Made by a program: the position numbers and the translations under genes. Below, one piece after another: positions 41,565 through 51,171 of a stretch of 64,000 nucleotides of DNA; the stretch's first letter is position 1; every line of letters starts with the position of its first letter. The stretch comes from Bradyrhizobium lablabi (GTDB lineage Bacteria; Pseudomonadota; Alphaproteobacteria; Rhizobiales; Xanthobacteraceae): NCBI RefSeq assembly GCF_018129385.1, contig NZ_JAFCLN010000002.1, forward strand, positions 620,001-684,000, given 5' to 3'. The notes beneath the pieces were generated by a model. It ran no database searches and was not told the origin of the DNA. It saw only the letters and a program-made list of their open reading frames with translations.

Positions 41565-42542
41565 CTAACGCATGCGCCTCCGCCAATCGCTCGGCGTCTC
41601 GCCCGTCAGCTTCTTGAAGGCCGCGGCGAAAGCCGTCTGGGAGGAGTAGCCGAGCGCTGCTGCGACCGAGATGACCGAGGTCTCGGGGTTGCGCAGCATG
41701 TCCATGGCCTGCTCGAGACGGTACTGGCGCAGCCAGGCATGCGGCGAAAGCCCGGTGCTCTCCTTGAAGGCGCGGCAGAAGTGGAAGCGCGACAGGCCGG
41801 CATCGGAAGCGAGCGTCGCGAGCGAGACGTCCGCATCGCTGTCCGAGCGCAGGCGCTCGACGGCGCGGCGGAGTGTCGTCGGCGACAACCCGCCGATGAC
41901 GGGCTGTATGGCGGCAGGCGAACCTGCGTGGGCGGCCAAAAGGCGCGTGGCCATGAGATCCGTCAGTTGCTGCCTGAACAGCGCATCCAATGTCGTACTG
42001 CCTTCCATCGCATCTGTGGCGCTGAGGAGCAGCCGGGATGTAACGGGGTCGGGATGCCCGGTCCGCTCCAGGAGATCGCCGGGACCGGCCAGGCCGGCTT
42101 CGAGAGCAACCCGCTGGAGCGTTGCCTGCGGAAGGTAGAGGTGAACGACCGTCAGCGGCTCGTAGACGTCCCATCGGGATGACGATCCGGCCGGAATCAC
42201 CGTCACGGTCCCCGAACGCACCGTCCCGGCGACAACCGATTTTCCGGACCGGCGCTCGAACCGCTGTGGTCCGGCGGGAAAGGTCATGATCACGTGATCA
42301 GCCATCGGTTCGACGATGTCGTGCAGGGGATCATGTTTCCAGTATGCAATCACGCCATTCGACGGGTCTGAAGCCGTGCGGAGCGGCGCCATCTTGAGCA
42401 CGCGTTCCATTTCGGCATCGGCGGGACGTCGATCGGCAGGCGCTGATGGGTGCTGGCGTTCCTCGGGAGCGCCCGGCGGAGCCTTCGAAGGATCGTTCGC
42501 GATCAGCTTGCTCATGGACTGTGCTCGCATCGGCAAGGTCAT
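41565..42542 (-). CDS. AraC-family regulator, tandem copy A
   Basis: A 325-aa regulator. N-terminal cupin-like sensor (VTVIPAGSSSRWDVYEP) and C-terminal HTH pair (LATLASDAGLSRFHFCRAFK; VISVAAALGYSSQTAFAAAFK). Ends SDWRRRMR. Same length as copy B (325 aa) and near-identical over the HTH region; the sensor half is more divergent. A GGAG site supports the ATG at 42542. Confidence 0.92.
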   Translation of the reverse strand: MTLPMRAQSMSKLIANDPSKAPPGAPEERQHPSAPADRRPADAEMERVLKMAPLRTASDPSNGVIAYWKHDPLHDIVEPMADHVIMTFPAGPQRFERRSGKSVVAGTVRSGTVTVIPAGSSSRWDVYEPLTVVHLYLPQATLQRVALEAGLAGPGDLLERTGHPDPVTSRLLLSATDAMEGSTTLDALFRQQLTDLMATRLLAAHAGSPAAIQPVIGGLSPTTLRRAVERLRSDSDADVSLATLASDAGLSRFHFCRAFKESTGLSPHAWLRQYRLEQAMDMLRNPETSVISVAAALGYSSQTAFAAAFKKLTGETPSDWRRRMR

Positions 42543-42785
42543 GCGCCCACTCCGCGATCGCGCCGGGCGAAGGCCCCATTGCCTTCCGTGTGGTCGCAGT
42601 ATGAAGGGGGGCGCAGCGCCGCGGAATCGTGCAGCGAGTCTAGTGACGCTGGTTTGGCGGGTAGCTCGACCTGTACCTTGGGATAGGTGGACGCGATGCC
42701 CGCTATTGCGCAGTCATTCGCTCCCTCGAGCAAAAGCCTGGTGAGCGGGCCGAATTAAGTCGCCGTCGGTGGCGTCTGCTCCGCG

Positions 42786-43763
42786 CTAGCGGATGCGCCT
42801 GCGCCAATCGCTCGGCGTTTCGCCCGTCAGCTTCTTGAACGCCGCGGCGAAGGCGGTCTGGGAGGAATAGCCAAGCGCGGCCGCGACCGAGACGATCGAC
42901 TCATCAGGGTTGCGCAGCATCTCCATGGCCTGCTCGAGGCGGTACTGCCGCAGCCAGGCATGCGGTGAAAGCCCGGCGCTTTCCTTGAAGGCGCGGCAGA
43001 AATGGAAGCGCGACAGACCGGCTTCCGAAGCGAGCGCCGAGAGCGAGACGTCCGCATCGCTGTCCGAGCGCAACCGTTCGATAGCGCGGATCAGCACCTT
43101 CGGCGAAAGCCCGCCCATGGTCGGCTGGACCGTGGCTGGCGAGCCGGTGTGCGCAGCCAGGAGACGCGTCGCCAGCAAGTCGGTCAGTTGCTGCCTGAAC
43201 AGCGTATCCAGGGCCCCGTTGCCCTCCACGGCATCCGCTGCGCTCAGGAGCAAGCGCGATGTAATGGCGTCGGGATGCGCCGTTCGCTCCAGGAGATTGA
43301 TCGGCGCGGCGGCGTTGGCCTCGTCGGCAACGCGCGCGAGCGTTGTGTGAGGAAGGTAGAGCTGCACGACATCGACGGGTTTCGGAATATCCCATCGGGA
43401 GCTGGACCCCTCCGGAATGATGATCACGACCCCGGGGCGAAACGTTCCGATCGCAACCGATCTTCCTGACCGCCGCTCCATGCGCTGCATGGTGCCATTG
43501 TAAGCCATGATGACGTGGTGGCTCATCGGCTCGACGACGTCGTGCAATGGTTCATGTTTCCAGTGCGCAATGCCCGCGCCGGAGGCATCCAATGCCATGC
43601 GGAACGGTTCGGTCCTGAGTACGCGCGCCATCTCCGCATTGGCAGAACGGTGGTCGGCAAGTGCCGTTTGGTGCTGGCGCTGCTCGGGAGCGGCCGGCTG
43701 ATCGTTCAAGGAAGCGTTTACGATAGGTTTACTCATGGATCGCGCTCGCATCGGGGAAGCCAT
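42786..43763 (-). CDS. AraC-family regulator, tandem copy B
   Basis: A 325-aa paralogue of the gene at 41565. Sensor region VVIIIPEGSSSRWDIPKP parallels copy A; HTH parts LSALASEAGLSRFHFCRAFK and VSVAAALGYSSQTAFAAAFK are nearly the same. Start at 43763 has a GGAGGGAG site. Divergent sensor halves with conserved DNA-binding halves suggest recognition of related DNA sites but different ligands. Confidence 0.92.
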   Translation of the reverse strand: MASPMRARSMSKPIVNASLNDQPAAPEQRQHQTALADHRSANAEMARVLRTEPFRMALDASGAGIAHWKHEPLHDVVEPMSHHVIMAYNGTMQRMERRSGRSVAIGTFRPGVVIIIPEGSSSRWDIPKPVDVVQLYLPHTTLARVADEANAAAPINLLERTAHPDAITSRLLLSAADAVEGNGALDTLFRQQLTDLLATRLLAAHTGSPATVQPTMGGLSPKVLIRAIERLRSDSDADVSLSALASEAGLSRFHFCRAFKESAGLSPHAWLRQYRLEQAMEMLRNPDESIVSVAAALGYSSQTAFAAAFKKLTGETPSDWRRRIR

Positions 43764-43948
43764 GACGCTCCCTCCGCAGACTGCGTCGGGGCGAAGGGCC
43801 CGCACCATGATGAGGGATGCTGCGGGACTAGTGACGCTGGTTTGGCGGGTAGATCGACCCGTACCTTGGGATAGGTGGACGCAGTGTCCGCTGTTGTGCA
43901 AACGATCGCGTCGTGAATCAACCGTGCTGAGAGGGCCGAATTAAGTCG

Positions 43949-46033
43949 CTACAGCGGGGCGGCCTCGACAATCGTCGGCACCGGCAGCGTAAAGCGGAAA
44001 TGGGCGCCGCCGTTCGGACGGTTCGAGCCCGAGATTTGGCCGCCATGTGCGGAGATGATCGATTGGCAAATGGCGAGACCGATGCCGATGCCGGCTTCCT
44101 TGGTGCTGAAGAAAGTCTCGAAGATGCGATCGATATCCGCGGCGGCAAGGCCCGGCCCGTTGTCAAGCACGGAAAACACGACCCAGCCATCCTGATCCAG
44201 CGATGTCTGCACATCTATCTGGCGTACCGGCTGCCCTGACTGGGTGATGGCCTGGATGCTGTTGACCAGCAGGTTAATGATTACCTGCTGCAACTGGATT
44301 CGATCGCCCATGACGCGGGGCAGGCCGGAGCCGAACGACATCGATAGGGTAACAAACTTCGATTCGATGTCATGACGGATGAACAGCAGAGCCTCTTCAA
44401 CGATCTCGTTGAAGTCGACGAGATGTTTCTCGCCTTCCTGCTTCGCCGCCATGCCGCGCATGCGATGAATGATATCGCTCGCCCGGCGCGCGTTCGATAC
44501 GATCCGGGACGTGAGCTGTGTGACCTTCTCGATGTTGTGATCGTCGCGCGCCAGCCATCTCAGGCTGGTCTCGCCATTGGTCATGATCGCCGCGAGCGGC
44601 TGGTTGATCTCGTGCGCGATCGAGGTGGCCAGTTCGCCCAGCGTCGCGATGCGGCCGCAATGGGTGAAGTCGGCCTGCAATTTTCGAAGCTGCTGCTCTG
44701 CGTTCACTCTTTCGCTGATGTCCTGCATGGTCAGAAAGGTGGTATCGAGCTGCTCGGGTGGCCTCGGATATGTGACTGTCAGCAGGACATCGATCACCGT
44801 GCCGTCAAAGGCGCGGATCCTGGTCTCTTCGAAGAAATTCCGCCGGCCTTCGAAGTGAGCGATCATGATCCGCTTGGCGAGCCCGTTGGCGGCGACAAAC
44901 AGATATCGAATGGGCTTGATGAGGTCGGCGGCGTTTTTGGCGCGAAACAGCGATACCGCATCCCGGTTTACTTCCGTGATACGCACCAGCTCTCCGGAAT
45001 GCCTGACAAGCTCCGGATTCCGGTCGAGATAGGCAGCGATGTCGCGTACGCCGTTTGCTTTCAATTGATCGAACGCCTCTCCCATGCGCCGGGAATCGAT
45101 TTGCCACAGGGCGGTCGGCAGATATTGAATCAGCTTGCGGTACCGCTCCTCGCTCGCCTGCAATTCCCAGGAGGTGCGATCGTCATTCGCTTCGCCGTTG
45201 ATCGTCACGAATACGGTGCCGGGCGGCTTTGGCTCGCCACAACGCCATGCCCTGACGACCGCGTTGCGGATGGTTCCGCCCGCGACCATCTTGCGCCGAT
45301 GGAGGCGCGAGCTGTCATCGGCCACGGCTTCGATCAGGGCCGCGAGCGCGGAACGGCATTCGGCCGGCCAGAATGCGCCGACGGGTTGACCGACCATCTG
45401 CTCGAGACCGGCATGCGCCCCGAACATTCGCACCGCGCGGTTGTTGACGGCCGAGATGCGGGTGGCAGTCAGCAGTTTTTCGACCCATTCCGGGTGTTCA
45501 TCGAGATTGTCGATGATGCCGCGGTTTCTGAGTTCGCCGATGGTTCGGAGCACAGAGCGCGCGGACGAGGTATCGAGCTCCCAACAGGCGGCAAGGCCAG
45601 CCTGAAGCTCGGCATCCATGCGCAGGGTTGCCGCTTCGGACATCTCTCCGGCATTTCGTCCGAATTCAACGATATCGAGCAACGTGCCGGCTGCGTCACG
45701 CCTCACGGTCTGCCTGATAGCGACTGTAACTTCCGCGCCGGTCAGGCAGCGGCGGCGGACCACGCCCTGCCATCGGCCCTCCCGTATCAGCGCGTTCGCA
45801 TGGCCGGCGTCGTCGCCGCCGGATGGGTGGAGCGTTGCCAGATTCTGTCCGATCATGGCCATGGCAGGCCATCCGTAGAGAGCTTCCGACGCCGCATTCC
45901 AGTACTTGATGACGCCGTGGCCGTCGCGGACGATCACGCTTTCGGATGCGAAATCGGACAGCTCCATTCCCGGTGGAGACGTGAAGGCCGGCTCGCTCCG
46001 GCTCCTCACCTCCTTGTGGACGAAGCTAGCCAT
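43949..46033 (-). CDS. PAS-domain sensor histidine kinase
   Basis: A 694-aa cytoplasmic kinase. PAS-like domains lie around residues 25-125, 140-280 and 295-440. The dimerisation domain has H474 (ATSIAHEINQPLAAIM), followed by the ATPase domain with N591 (LLVNSIQAI), DNGPGL at D624 and GIGIGLAI. No membrane helix, so it senses a cytosolic signal. It overlaps the receiver gene by 1 bp and forms a two-component operon with both response regulators. Confidence 0.92.
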   Translation of the reverse strand: MASFVHKEVRSRSEPAFTSPPGMELSDFASESVIVRDGHGVIKYWNAASEALYGWPAMAMIGQNLATLHPSGGDDAGHANALIREGRWQGVVRRRCLTGAEVTVAIRQTVRRDAAGTLLDIVEFGRNAGEMSEAATLRMDAELQAGLAACWELDTSSARSVLRTIGELRNRGIIDNLDEHPEWVEKLLTATRISAVNNRAVRMFGAHAGLEQMVGQPVGAFWPAECRSALAALIEAVADDSSRLHRRKMVAGGTIRNAVVRAWRCGEPKPPGTVFVTINGEANDDRTSWELQASEERYRKLIQYLPTALWQIDSRRMGEAFDQLKANGVRDIAAYLDRNPELVRHSGELVRITEVNRDAVSLFRAKNAADLIKPIRYLFVAANGLAKRIMIAHFEGRRNFFEETRIRAFDGTVIDVLLTVTYPRPPEQLDTTFLTMQDISERVNAEQQLRKLQADFTHCGRIATLGELATSIAHEINQPLAAIMTNGETSLRWLARDDHNIEKVTQLTSRIVSNARRASDIIHRMRGMAAKQEGEKHLVDFNEIVEEALLFIRHDIESKFVTLSMSFGSGLPRVMGDRIQLQQVIINLLVNSIQAITQSGQPVRQIDVQTSLDQDGWVVFSVLDNGPGLAAADIDRIFETFFSTKEAGIGIGLAICQSIISAHGGQISGSNRPNGGAHFRFTLPVPTIVEAAPL

Positions 46034-46434
46034 CAGGAGACTTCCCGTCCGTCATCGCCACAGCGAGAGCCAGCCAGGGCGGACTGCAAATGACCAAGCA
46101 AGGCTTCGCTGCTGACCGGCTTGGTCAGATAGGCATGCGCGCCGCCGTGGATGGCGCGCGACCGGGTTGCGCTGGTGGTATCGGCTGTGACGATGATGAC
46201 CGGAATCCGGGAGCCGATGGTTCGCAGGTGCTGTAGCAGGTCGAGGCCGCTATGGCCCGGCATGCTCACGTCGGTGATCAGGCAATCGAACCTGCCCGGG
46301 ACGTATTCCGCCATGAAGGCCTCCGCTCGATCGAACGTGCGACACGACAGTTCCAGCACCAGAAGGAGGTCCGAGAGGGCCTCCCGGACGGCTTCATCGT
46401 CATCTACGATCGCGACTAAGGGCGCTTTGGACAA
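46033..46434 (-). CDS. Stand-alone response-regulator receiver domain
   Basis: A 133-aa CheY-like receiver (VAIVDDDEAVREALSDLL, phospho-acceptor Asp in CLITDVSMPGHSG, switch residues VTADTT and YLTKPVS). No output domain. The frame is open to 46581 but has no ATG or GTG in frame; TTG at 46434 is the best start. A 19-codon frame starting ATG at 46508 and ending TAG at 46449 lies just upstream and could couple translation. It may act as a phosphate sink or protein-protein regulator. Confidence 0.82.
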   Translation of the reverse strand: MSKAPLVAIVDDDEAVREALSDLLLVLELSCRTFDRAEAFMAEYVPGRFDCLITDVSMPGHSGLDLLQHLRTIGSRIPVIIVTADTTSATRSRAIHGGAHAYLTKPVSSEALLGHLQSALAGSRCGDDGREVS

Positions 46435-46516
46435 ACGGACTGCTCTCGCTAGGGCGGCCGGACGGCCAATTCCCTCATCTGATCCGTTGCCGGCCTGATC
46501 GTAACCATCCTTTGGT

Positions 46517-47227
46517 CTAGGGTGATTTCTCCTCCCGGATATCCGCAGGGAGTATCTCCCAGATCCGGATGAGCTGGCCAACGGACGTGGCCTGCATTTT
46601 CCTTGTCACACTGCCGCGGTGCAGCTTGACGGTGACCTCACTGATGCCGAGATCGAACGCGATCTGCTTGTTCAGCCGTCCCCGTGCCACTTCGCGCAGG
46701 ACCTCGCGCTCGCGCGGCGTCAGTTTCGCGTAGCGGTCGACGTGCTGTTTGATGTTCCGGGCTGCGCTCCTCAGCGAGACGTCTTTTTCGATTCCCACCG
46801 TGACCGCGTCGAGCAGCGTCTGGTCTCTTACCGGCTTTGTCAGAAAGTCGACGGCGCCTGCCTTCATGGCCTGAACCGTCATGGCGATGTCGCCATGGCC
46901 GGTGAGGAAGATGACCGGCCGCGTATTGCCGTTGGCGGTGAGGTGCTGCTGGAGATCGAGGCCGCTCGCGCCGGGCATGCGGACATCGAGGATCAGGCAG
47001 CCCGGCCGGTCCGGTAGATCAGCCTGTAGCAATTCTTGCGTCGACCCGAAACAGCATGCATCGATTCCGACCGACAGCAGGAGTTCCTCGAGCGCCAGCC
47101 GGATTTCCTCGTCATCGTCCACGATCAGGACGAGCGGACGCTCGCTATGGTCGGCAGTTGTGCTCATGGGAAGGCGGGGCGGGTAGGGTCGTGCAGATGT
47201 GCCGGCGGATGCAGTTGTCCCAAACAT
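46517..47227 (-). CDS. FixJ/LuxR-type response regulator
   Basis: A 236-aa regulator. N-terminal receiver with VLIVDDDEEIR, phospho-Asp in LILDVRMPGASG and KPVRD. C-terminal LuxR HTH (LTPREREVLREVARGRLNKQ is counted, followed by IAFDLGISEVTVKLHRGSV). The ATG at 47227 has a perfect AAGGAG site and is preferred over the ATG at 47167. Likely partner of the histidine kinase at 43949. Confidence 0.92.
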   Translation of the reverse strand: MFGTTASAGTSARPYPPRLPMSTTADHSERPLVLIVDDDEEIRLALEELLLSVGIDACCFGSTQELLQADLPDRPGCLILDVRMPGASGLDLQQHLTANGNTRPVIFLTGHGDIAMTVQAMKAGAVDFLTKPVRDQTLLDAVTVGIEKDVSLRSAARNIKQHVDRYAKLTPREREVLREVARGRLNKQIAFDLGISEVTVKLHRGSVTRKMQATSVGQLIRIWEILPADIREEKSP

Positions 47228-47631
47228 GGCCTGGTCTCCTTAAGTCCCTTCGGCTCCCTGGTCGTCACCGTCTTCAGCAAGGGATCTTGAAGTCCCTCTT
47301 CTCGGGATGTCTTGTAGGCGCCGGGTGGCTCCGGAGTCTTTCCCAAAGCCGCTATCCTTTGCCGGAACCTGCTCCAAGCCGCCGTGACGCGCCGCCTTGC
47401 GACCAAAGTCGTAATCGAGCGCGGCGAACGGTCGCGGCCTACCGCTGTCGAGCCAGACGGCCGGGGCTACAAGTGCTTGTGATGCGTGGCACTCTTGCGG
47501 TTGGGCAACACCACTGACATTTTCGCACACCCACAGAGATGCTCGTTTTGTACAAGCGAGCATTGCCGCTCACTGATATTCAGGTGCGGAGTCGCGACCT
47601 CGCAGGGCATGACCTGCACGGGTCCCCACGG
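47228..47631. other. Intergenic region between FixJ-type regulator and AraC gene
   Basis: About 400 bp without a supported gene. It has the divergent promoters of a two-component operon (left) and an AraC gene (right). No extended palindrome, sigma-54 pattern or terminator is evident. Confidence 0.5.
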
Positions 47632-48576
47632 ATGAGATCGATTCATATGGCGCAGGCGCCCTCTATCGGACAAATGCTCGGGCGGCCGTTGCACCTGAAG
47701 GACGCGCCCTCGCTCATCACGCGCTCGTTGCGCAGCGCGGAGCTCGCAGTGACCGAAACGCGCGACGACGATCCGGTGCCGGGCCTTTGCGGCGCATTTC
47801 CCGCCGACGATGCCTACATGGTAAGCCTCAAATTCCGCGACTACCCGGACTGCGAGTGCTGGGAACGCGGCCGCTGCGTGGTCAAGACCGATGTCCGTGC
47901 CGGCGCGACCTATCTGTATGACCTCAAGCGCGATCCGCGCTACGTGATCGACAAGCCGTTCCACTCGCTCTTTTTCTATCTGCCGCGCTCGGCGCTCGAT
48001 GACATCGCAAGGCAGGCCCGCAAGCCGTGGACCGGCGAACTCGCCTATGAGCCCGGCATCGGCCATGACGACACCGTCGTCCGGCATCTCGGTACGTCGT
48101 TTGTCGAGGCACTGCGGCGGCCGGAAGAAGCCAATCAGCTTTTCGTCGACCACATGATGCTTGCACTCACGGCCCACGTCACCCAGACCTATGGCGGACT
48201 GCGGCCCGGCGCCGAGCCGGCCCGCGGCGGCCTTGCGTCGTGGCAGGTGAAGCGGGCCTGCGAAAAGCTTGAGTCCGACCTCAGCGGCAAACTTTCGCTG
48301 GAGCAGATCGCCGCCGAGTTCGATCTCTCGGTCAGCCACTTCTCGCGCGCTTTCCGAATCTCTACCGGCCTGCCGCCACATCAGTGGCTGCTTCGCCAGC
48401 GCATCAAGGCGGCCAAGCAGTTGATGAGCGTCCGCGACCTGCCGCTGTCGGAGATTGCGATCTCGGCCGGCTTTGCCAATCAAAGCCACTTTACGCGGGT
48501 GTTTTCGGCCGTGGCCGGGGTCAGCCCGGCGGCGTGGCGCCGTGAGGTGCAGGGCGCTAACGAAGCCGCAGGTTGA
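47632..48576 (+). CDS. AraC-family regulator
   Basis: A 314-aa regulator if it starts at ATG 47632 (also possible: 47647, or 47539 with a longer form). Sensor half LHLKDAPSLITRSLRSAELAV and a Cys-rich CECWERGRC. HTH pair LEQIAAEFDLSVSHFSRAFR and LSEIAISAGFANQSHFTRVF. No ribosome-binding site decides the start. It converges with the catalase-family gene across 1 bp and may control it or the two-component genes. Confidence 0.86.
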   Translation: MRSIHMAQAPSIGQMLGRPLHLKDAPSLITRSLRSAELAVTETRDDDPVPGLCGAFPADDAYMVSLKFRDYPDCECWERGRCVVKTDVRAGATYLYDLKRDPRYVIDKPFHSLFFYLPRSALDDIARQARKPWTGELAYEPGIGHDDTVVRHLGTSFVEALRRPEEANQLFVDHMMLALTAHVTQTYGGLRPGAEPARGGLASWQVKRACEKLESDLSGKLSLEQIAAEFDLSVSHFSRAFRISTGLPPHQWLLRQRIKAAKQLMSVRDLPLSEIAISAGFANQSHFTRVFSAVAGVSPAAWRREVQGANEAAG

Positions 48577-48577
48577 T

Positions 48578-49513
48578 CTACCTGGCGGCGCGCTTTGCCG
48601 GTGAGATGGCATAGGCAATGCCGCGCGCCGCAAAGATTTCGTCCGGCGGCCGGTCGATGCCTTCCGCCAGATTTGCCGGATCGAATCCAAGCGCATCGCA
48701 GGTTTCGTCCGCTTCAAGCCCGGTGATGACGATTGTCCCGAGCCGTACCGCCTCGCGGCGGTCCTCGTCCGGCCAGCGGACGGTCACATCCATGACGGGA
48801 TCACCGGGACGGTCAAGCAGCGCCATGACGTTGAAGCGGACATCCCCCGTGGCGATCCGGCTTTCGAGGTCGTCATGCAGCAAGGCGGCGGACATGGCCT
48901 TGGTCCCGGCTGTGTTCCTGGCCGGCTTGACCTCTCTGCCGGCGGGGACGACCTTGAACTTGATGAAGCGCGTCTCGCCCTTTGCGTTTGTCGCCGGAAA
49001 ACAATGAACGCCCCAATAGGTGGTGCCGGCAAAGCTGGCGGGCGGCGGATGGGCCGCGAGGTAGTCGGCCTGACGCAGCGTTTCCGGATTGGCGGCGGAG
49101 AACGCCCGCAGTTTCCTGATGTTCGGCTTGCCGTCCACCCGCGGAATGCGCACTTCCAGGAAAGCCAGCATCTGGTCGAGCGTTTTCGCGAAATGGACCG
49201 GCGCGCTCTCGACCAATATGTCCGAGCGATGGTCGGCCCCACCGAGCCTGAAACTGAAGCCGAGCAGTGCAAGGCTGTTGGCGTCAGGCGCGTCGGGATT
49301 TCCGTCAATCGAAAACCGTGCCAGCACGCGGGATGGCCTTGTGAAGCTGCGGGATTTTGTAATTTCCTTCGCCTGGTCGGAGGCGGCATAGGTGCCGCGA
49401 ACGCATTGGCCTTTGACGAAGTGCGCGCGCGCCTTTGGCAGCCCGCCGGATACGGCTTTGAGGGCGGCGACGATGGATGCGGGCGTGGCGGCGCCGGCAG
49501 GAAACCGGGACAC
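48578..49513 (-). CDS. Catalase-family peroxidase (SrpA-like)
   Basis: A 311-aa haem-protein-family peroxidase. RAHFVKGQCVRGTYAAS holds the catalytic His; RPSRVLARFSIDGNPDAPDA and SFRLGGADHRSDILVES match SrpA-type catalase-like proteins, with a C-terminal haem-domain. Start is GTG at 49513, with AAAGG at 6 nt. No signal peptide in frame, whereas many relatives are exported. The proximal Tyr ligand could not be placed with certainty. Confidence 0.82.
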   Translation of the reverse strand: MSRFPAGAATPASIVAALKAVSGGLPKARAHFVKGQCVRGTYAASDQAKEITKSRSFTRPSRVLARFSIDGNPDAPDANSLALLGFSFRLGGADHRSDILVESAPVHFAKTLDQMLAFLEVRIPRVDGKPNIRKLRAFSAANPETLRQADYLAAHPPPASFAGTTYWGVHCFPATNAKGETRFIKFKVVPAGREVKPARNTAGTKAMSAALLHDDLESRIATGDVRFNVMALLDRPGDPVMDVTVRWPDEDRREAVRLGTIVITGLEADETCDALGFDPANLAEGIDRPPDEIFAARGIAYAISPAKRAAR

Positions 49514-49732
49514 GAAGAACCTTTGGTTTAGCGCGTTAGGTACGCGTTGTAGTTGCCGTGCACCAGGCCGTCTTTCCCAAAGCCGCCATGACTTGTCCGA
49601 TCCTGCTTCGGGTTTGCCGCGGCATGCGCCGTCCGGCTGATCGACCCTGGACCACGGGATAGGAGCGCGAACCCCTCGTACGATAGCGCGCAAGGTTCCA
49701 TGCGACGCATCCTTGCGCCAGCGCAAGCGAAT

Positions 49733-51016
49733 TCACGCCGCCTGCTGACGCGCCCGCATCTCTTCCGACGGCTTGATGTCCTGCGAGCGGCTGTAGATCG
49801 CAACCGCCGCGATCAGCACGACGGTCAGCACGCCGAACAGGGCGCGGTAGGCGCTCTCGCTGCGCGCGCCGTCGGCCAGTGGTTCGAATGAACCGATGAC
49901 GATGCCGGAAAAGGTTTGCATGCAGGCGACGCCCAGCATCACGCATGTGTTGATCGTCGCCATGCCGCGCCCGATCAGCCGGTCCGGAATGATGCCGCGG
50001 CCGTGCGTCATCACCATCGTGCTGGACGCCGCGAAGAAGCCCATGCAAAGGATGGCGCCGACCGGGACCCAGACCGGCGCGCTGGATGCGAGCGCCAGCA
50101 CCGCCATCGTGCAGACGATCGCGAGCGTGCCGCCGATGGCAATCCATTTGCGGGTATCGAGCCGGCGGTCCAGCGGACCGAAGGCAACGATCCCGAACTG
50201 ATAGGTGATGACGGCGGCGAGCAGGACGTTGCCGGCCTCGATCGGAGTAAAGCCGTGCACCTCGCGCAAATAAGGCCCGCCCCAAAGGCCTTGCACTGTA
50301 AAGACGCAGGCGTAGTTGCAGAAATTCATCGCCAGGATGGGCCGCAGGCGGGGATTGCCGAGCACTTCGATCAGGCCCTGTAGCAGTTGGCCCGGCGATT
50401 CCGGCTTGCGCGCGAGGAAAGGGTGGCCGGGGGGCGCATCGCGCACGATCAGCCAGACGGCGATGGTGGCAAACGCAATGAACACGACGACGGCGCCGAA
50501 CGCTGCGCGCCAGCCGATCGCCTGAGAAGCCCAGGCCAGCGGGGTGGTGGCGACGAGATTGCCGACGAGGCCGATCGACAGCACCATCGCGGTCAGCGTG
50601 GAAAAACGATCCGGCGGAAACCAGCGCGAGATCACCACCATGCTGCCGATCAGCATCACACCGAAACCTGCGCCCATCATCACACGGCCGGTGAGCAGGA
50701 CGGGCCACGTCGGTGCCAGCGCAAAAATCGCCGCACCGGTCGTAGCGAGGATCAGCATGCCGACCACGGTGAGGCGCGGGCCGAAATGGTCGAACAGGAG
50801 GCCGCAAGGAATCTGCATCGCGGCAAAGCCGAAGAAGAACGCGCCCGTCAGCGCGCCGAGGGCTTCCGGCCCGATCGCGAGGTCGCGCATCAGGTCGAGG
50901 CCGATGGTGACATTGGCGGCGCGGAAGAAATGGCTGCCGACATAGGCGGTGGCCAATGTCGCGACGATGATCAGGCCCCGGCGGAGGGGGAAAGGGCGCC
51001 GCTCGGAGGACTGCAT
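49733..51016 (-). CDS. MFS transporter
   Basis: A 427-aa 12-helix transporter of the major facilitator superfamily (LFDHFGPRLTVVGM loop 2-3 motif; GRVMMGAGFGVM). Substrate unknown; the FNNCVFTVQG region and organisation resemble nitrate/nitrite or sugar-phosphate-type porters only weakly. It is a monocistronic gene with a clear N-terminal cytoplasmic tail. Confidence 0.86.
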   Translation of the reverse strand: MQSSERRPFPLRRGLIIVATLATAYVGSHFFRAANVTIGLDLMRDLAIGPEALGALTGAFFFGFAAMQIPCGLLFDHFGPRLTVVGMLILATTGAAIFALAPTWPVLLTGRVMMGAGFGVMLIGSMVVISRWFPPDRFSTLTAMVLSIGLVGNLVATTPLAWASQAIGWRAAFGAVVVFIAFATIAVWLIVRDAPPGHPFLARKPESPGQLLQGLIEVLGNPRLRPILAMNFCNYACVFTVQGLWGGPYLREVHGFTPIEAGNVLLAAVITYQFGIVAFGPLDRRLDTRKWIAIGGTLAIVCTMAVLALASSAPVWVPVGAILCMGFFAASSTMVMTHGRGIIPDRLIGRGMATINTCVMLGVACMQTFSGIVIGSFEPLADGARSESAYRALFGVLTVVLIAAVAIYSRSQDIKPSEEMRARQQAA

Positions 51017-51171
51017 CGGTGAGGTATGTCCCGCTTCTTGTTGGGAAGGATCTGTGGCGGTCTGGTTTTGCCGAGCCTAAGCGGGCTTGCTGAGCAATTC
51101 AAGCAGCGTACACCGGCGGAGGTCCACCGATAGTGCGCTGCAACTATTTCATGACGATGCCACGTGGCCGT

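Larger units (their letters stand above)
41565..43949. repeat. Tandem duplication of an AraC gene with its upstream region
   Basis: Two adjacent units carry copy A and copy B of the regulator. Both stop codons and start codons are offset by 1221 bp; upstream boxes such as ctagtgacgctggtttggcg (42640 and 43828) are offset by 1188 bp, and gggccgaattaagtcgc (42747 and 43933) by 1186 bp. The duplication thus included the promoter, and a small indel followed in the leader. Sequence divergence shows it is not recent. Confidence 0.82.

Noticed and set aside
41221..42174. 317-codon minus-strand frame overlapping the AraC copy A
   Set aside because: Out-of-frame reading of the AraC gene, rich in Arg and Ala.
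47484..47500. Possible sigma-54 promoter (tggcac near ttgc)
   Set aside because: Spacing between tggcac and ttgc is far too short for a -24/-12 promoter.
47240..47563. 107-codon minus-strand frame upstream of the FixJ-type gene
   Set aside because: No domain and poor coding character; the region is better explained as divergent promoter DNA.
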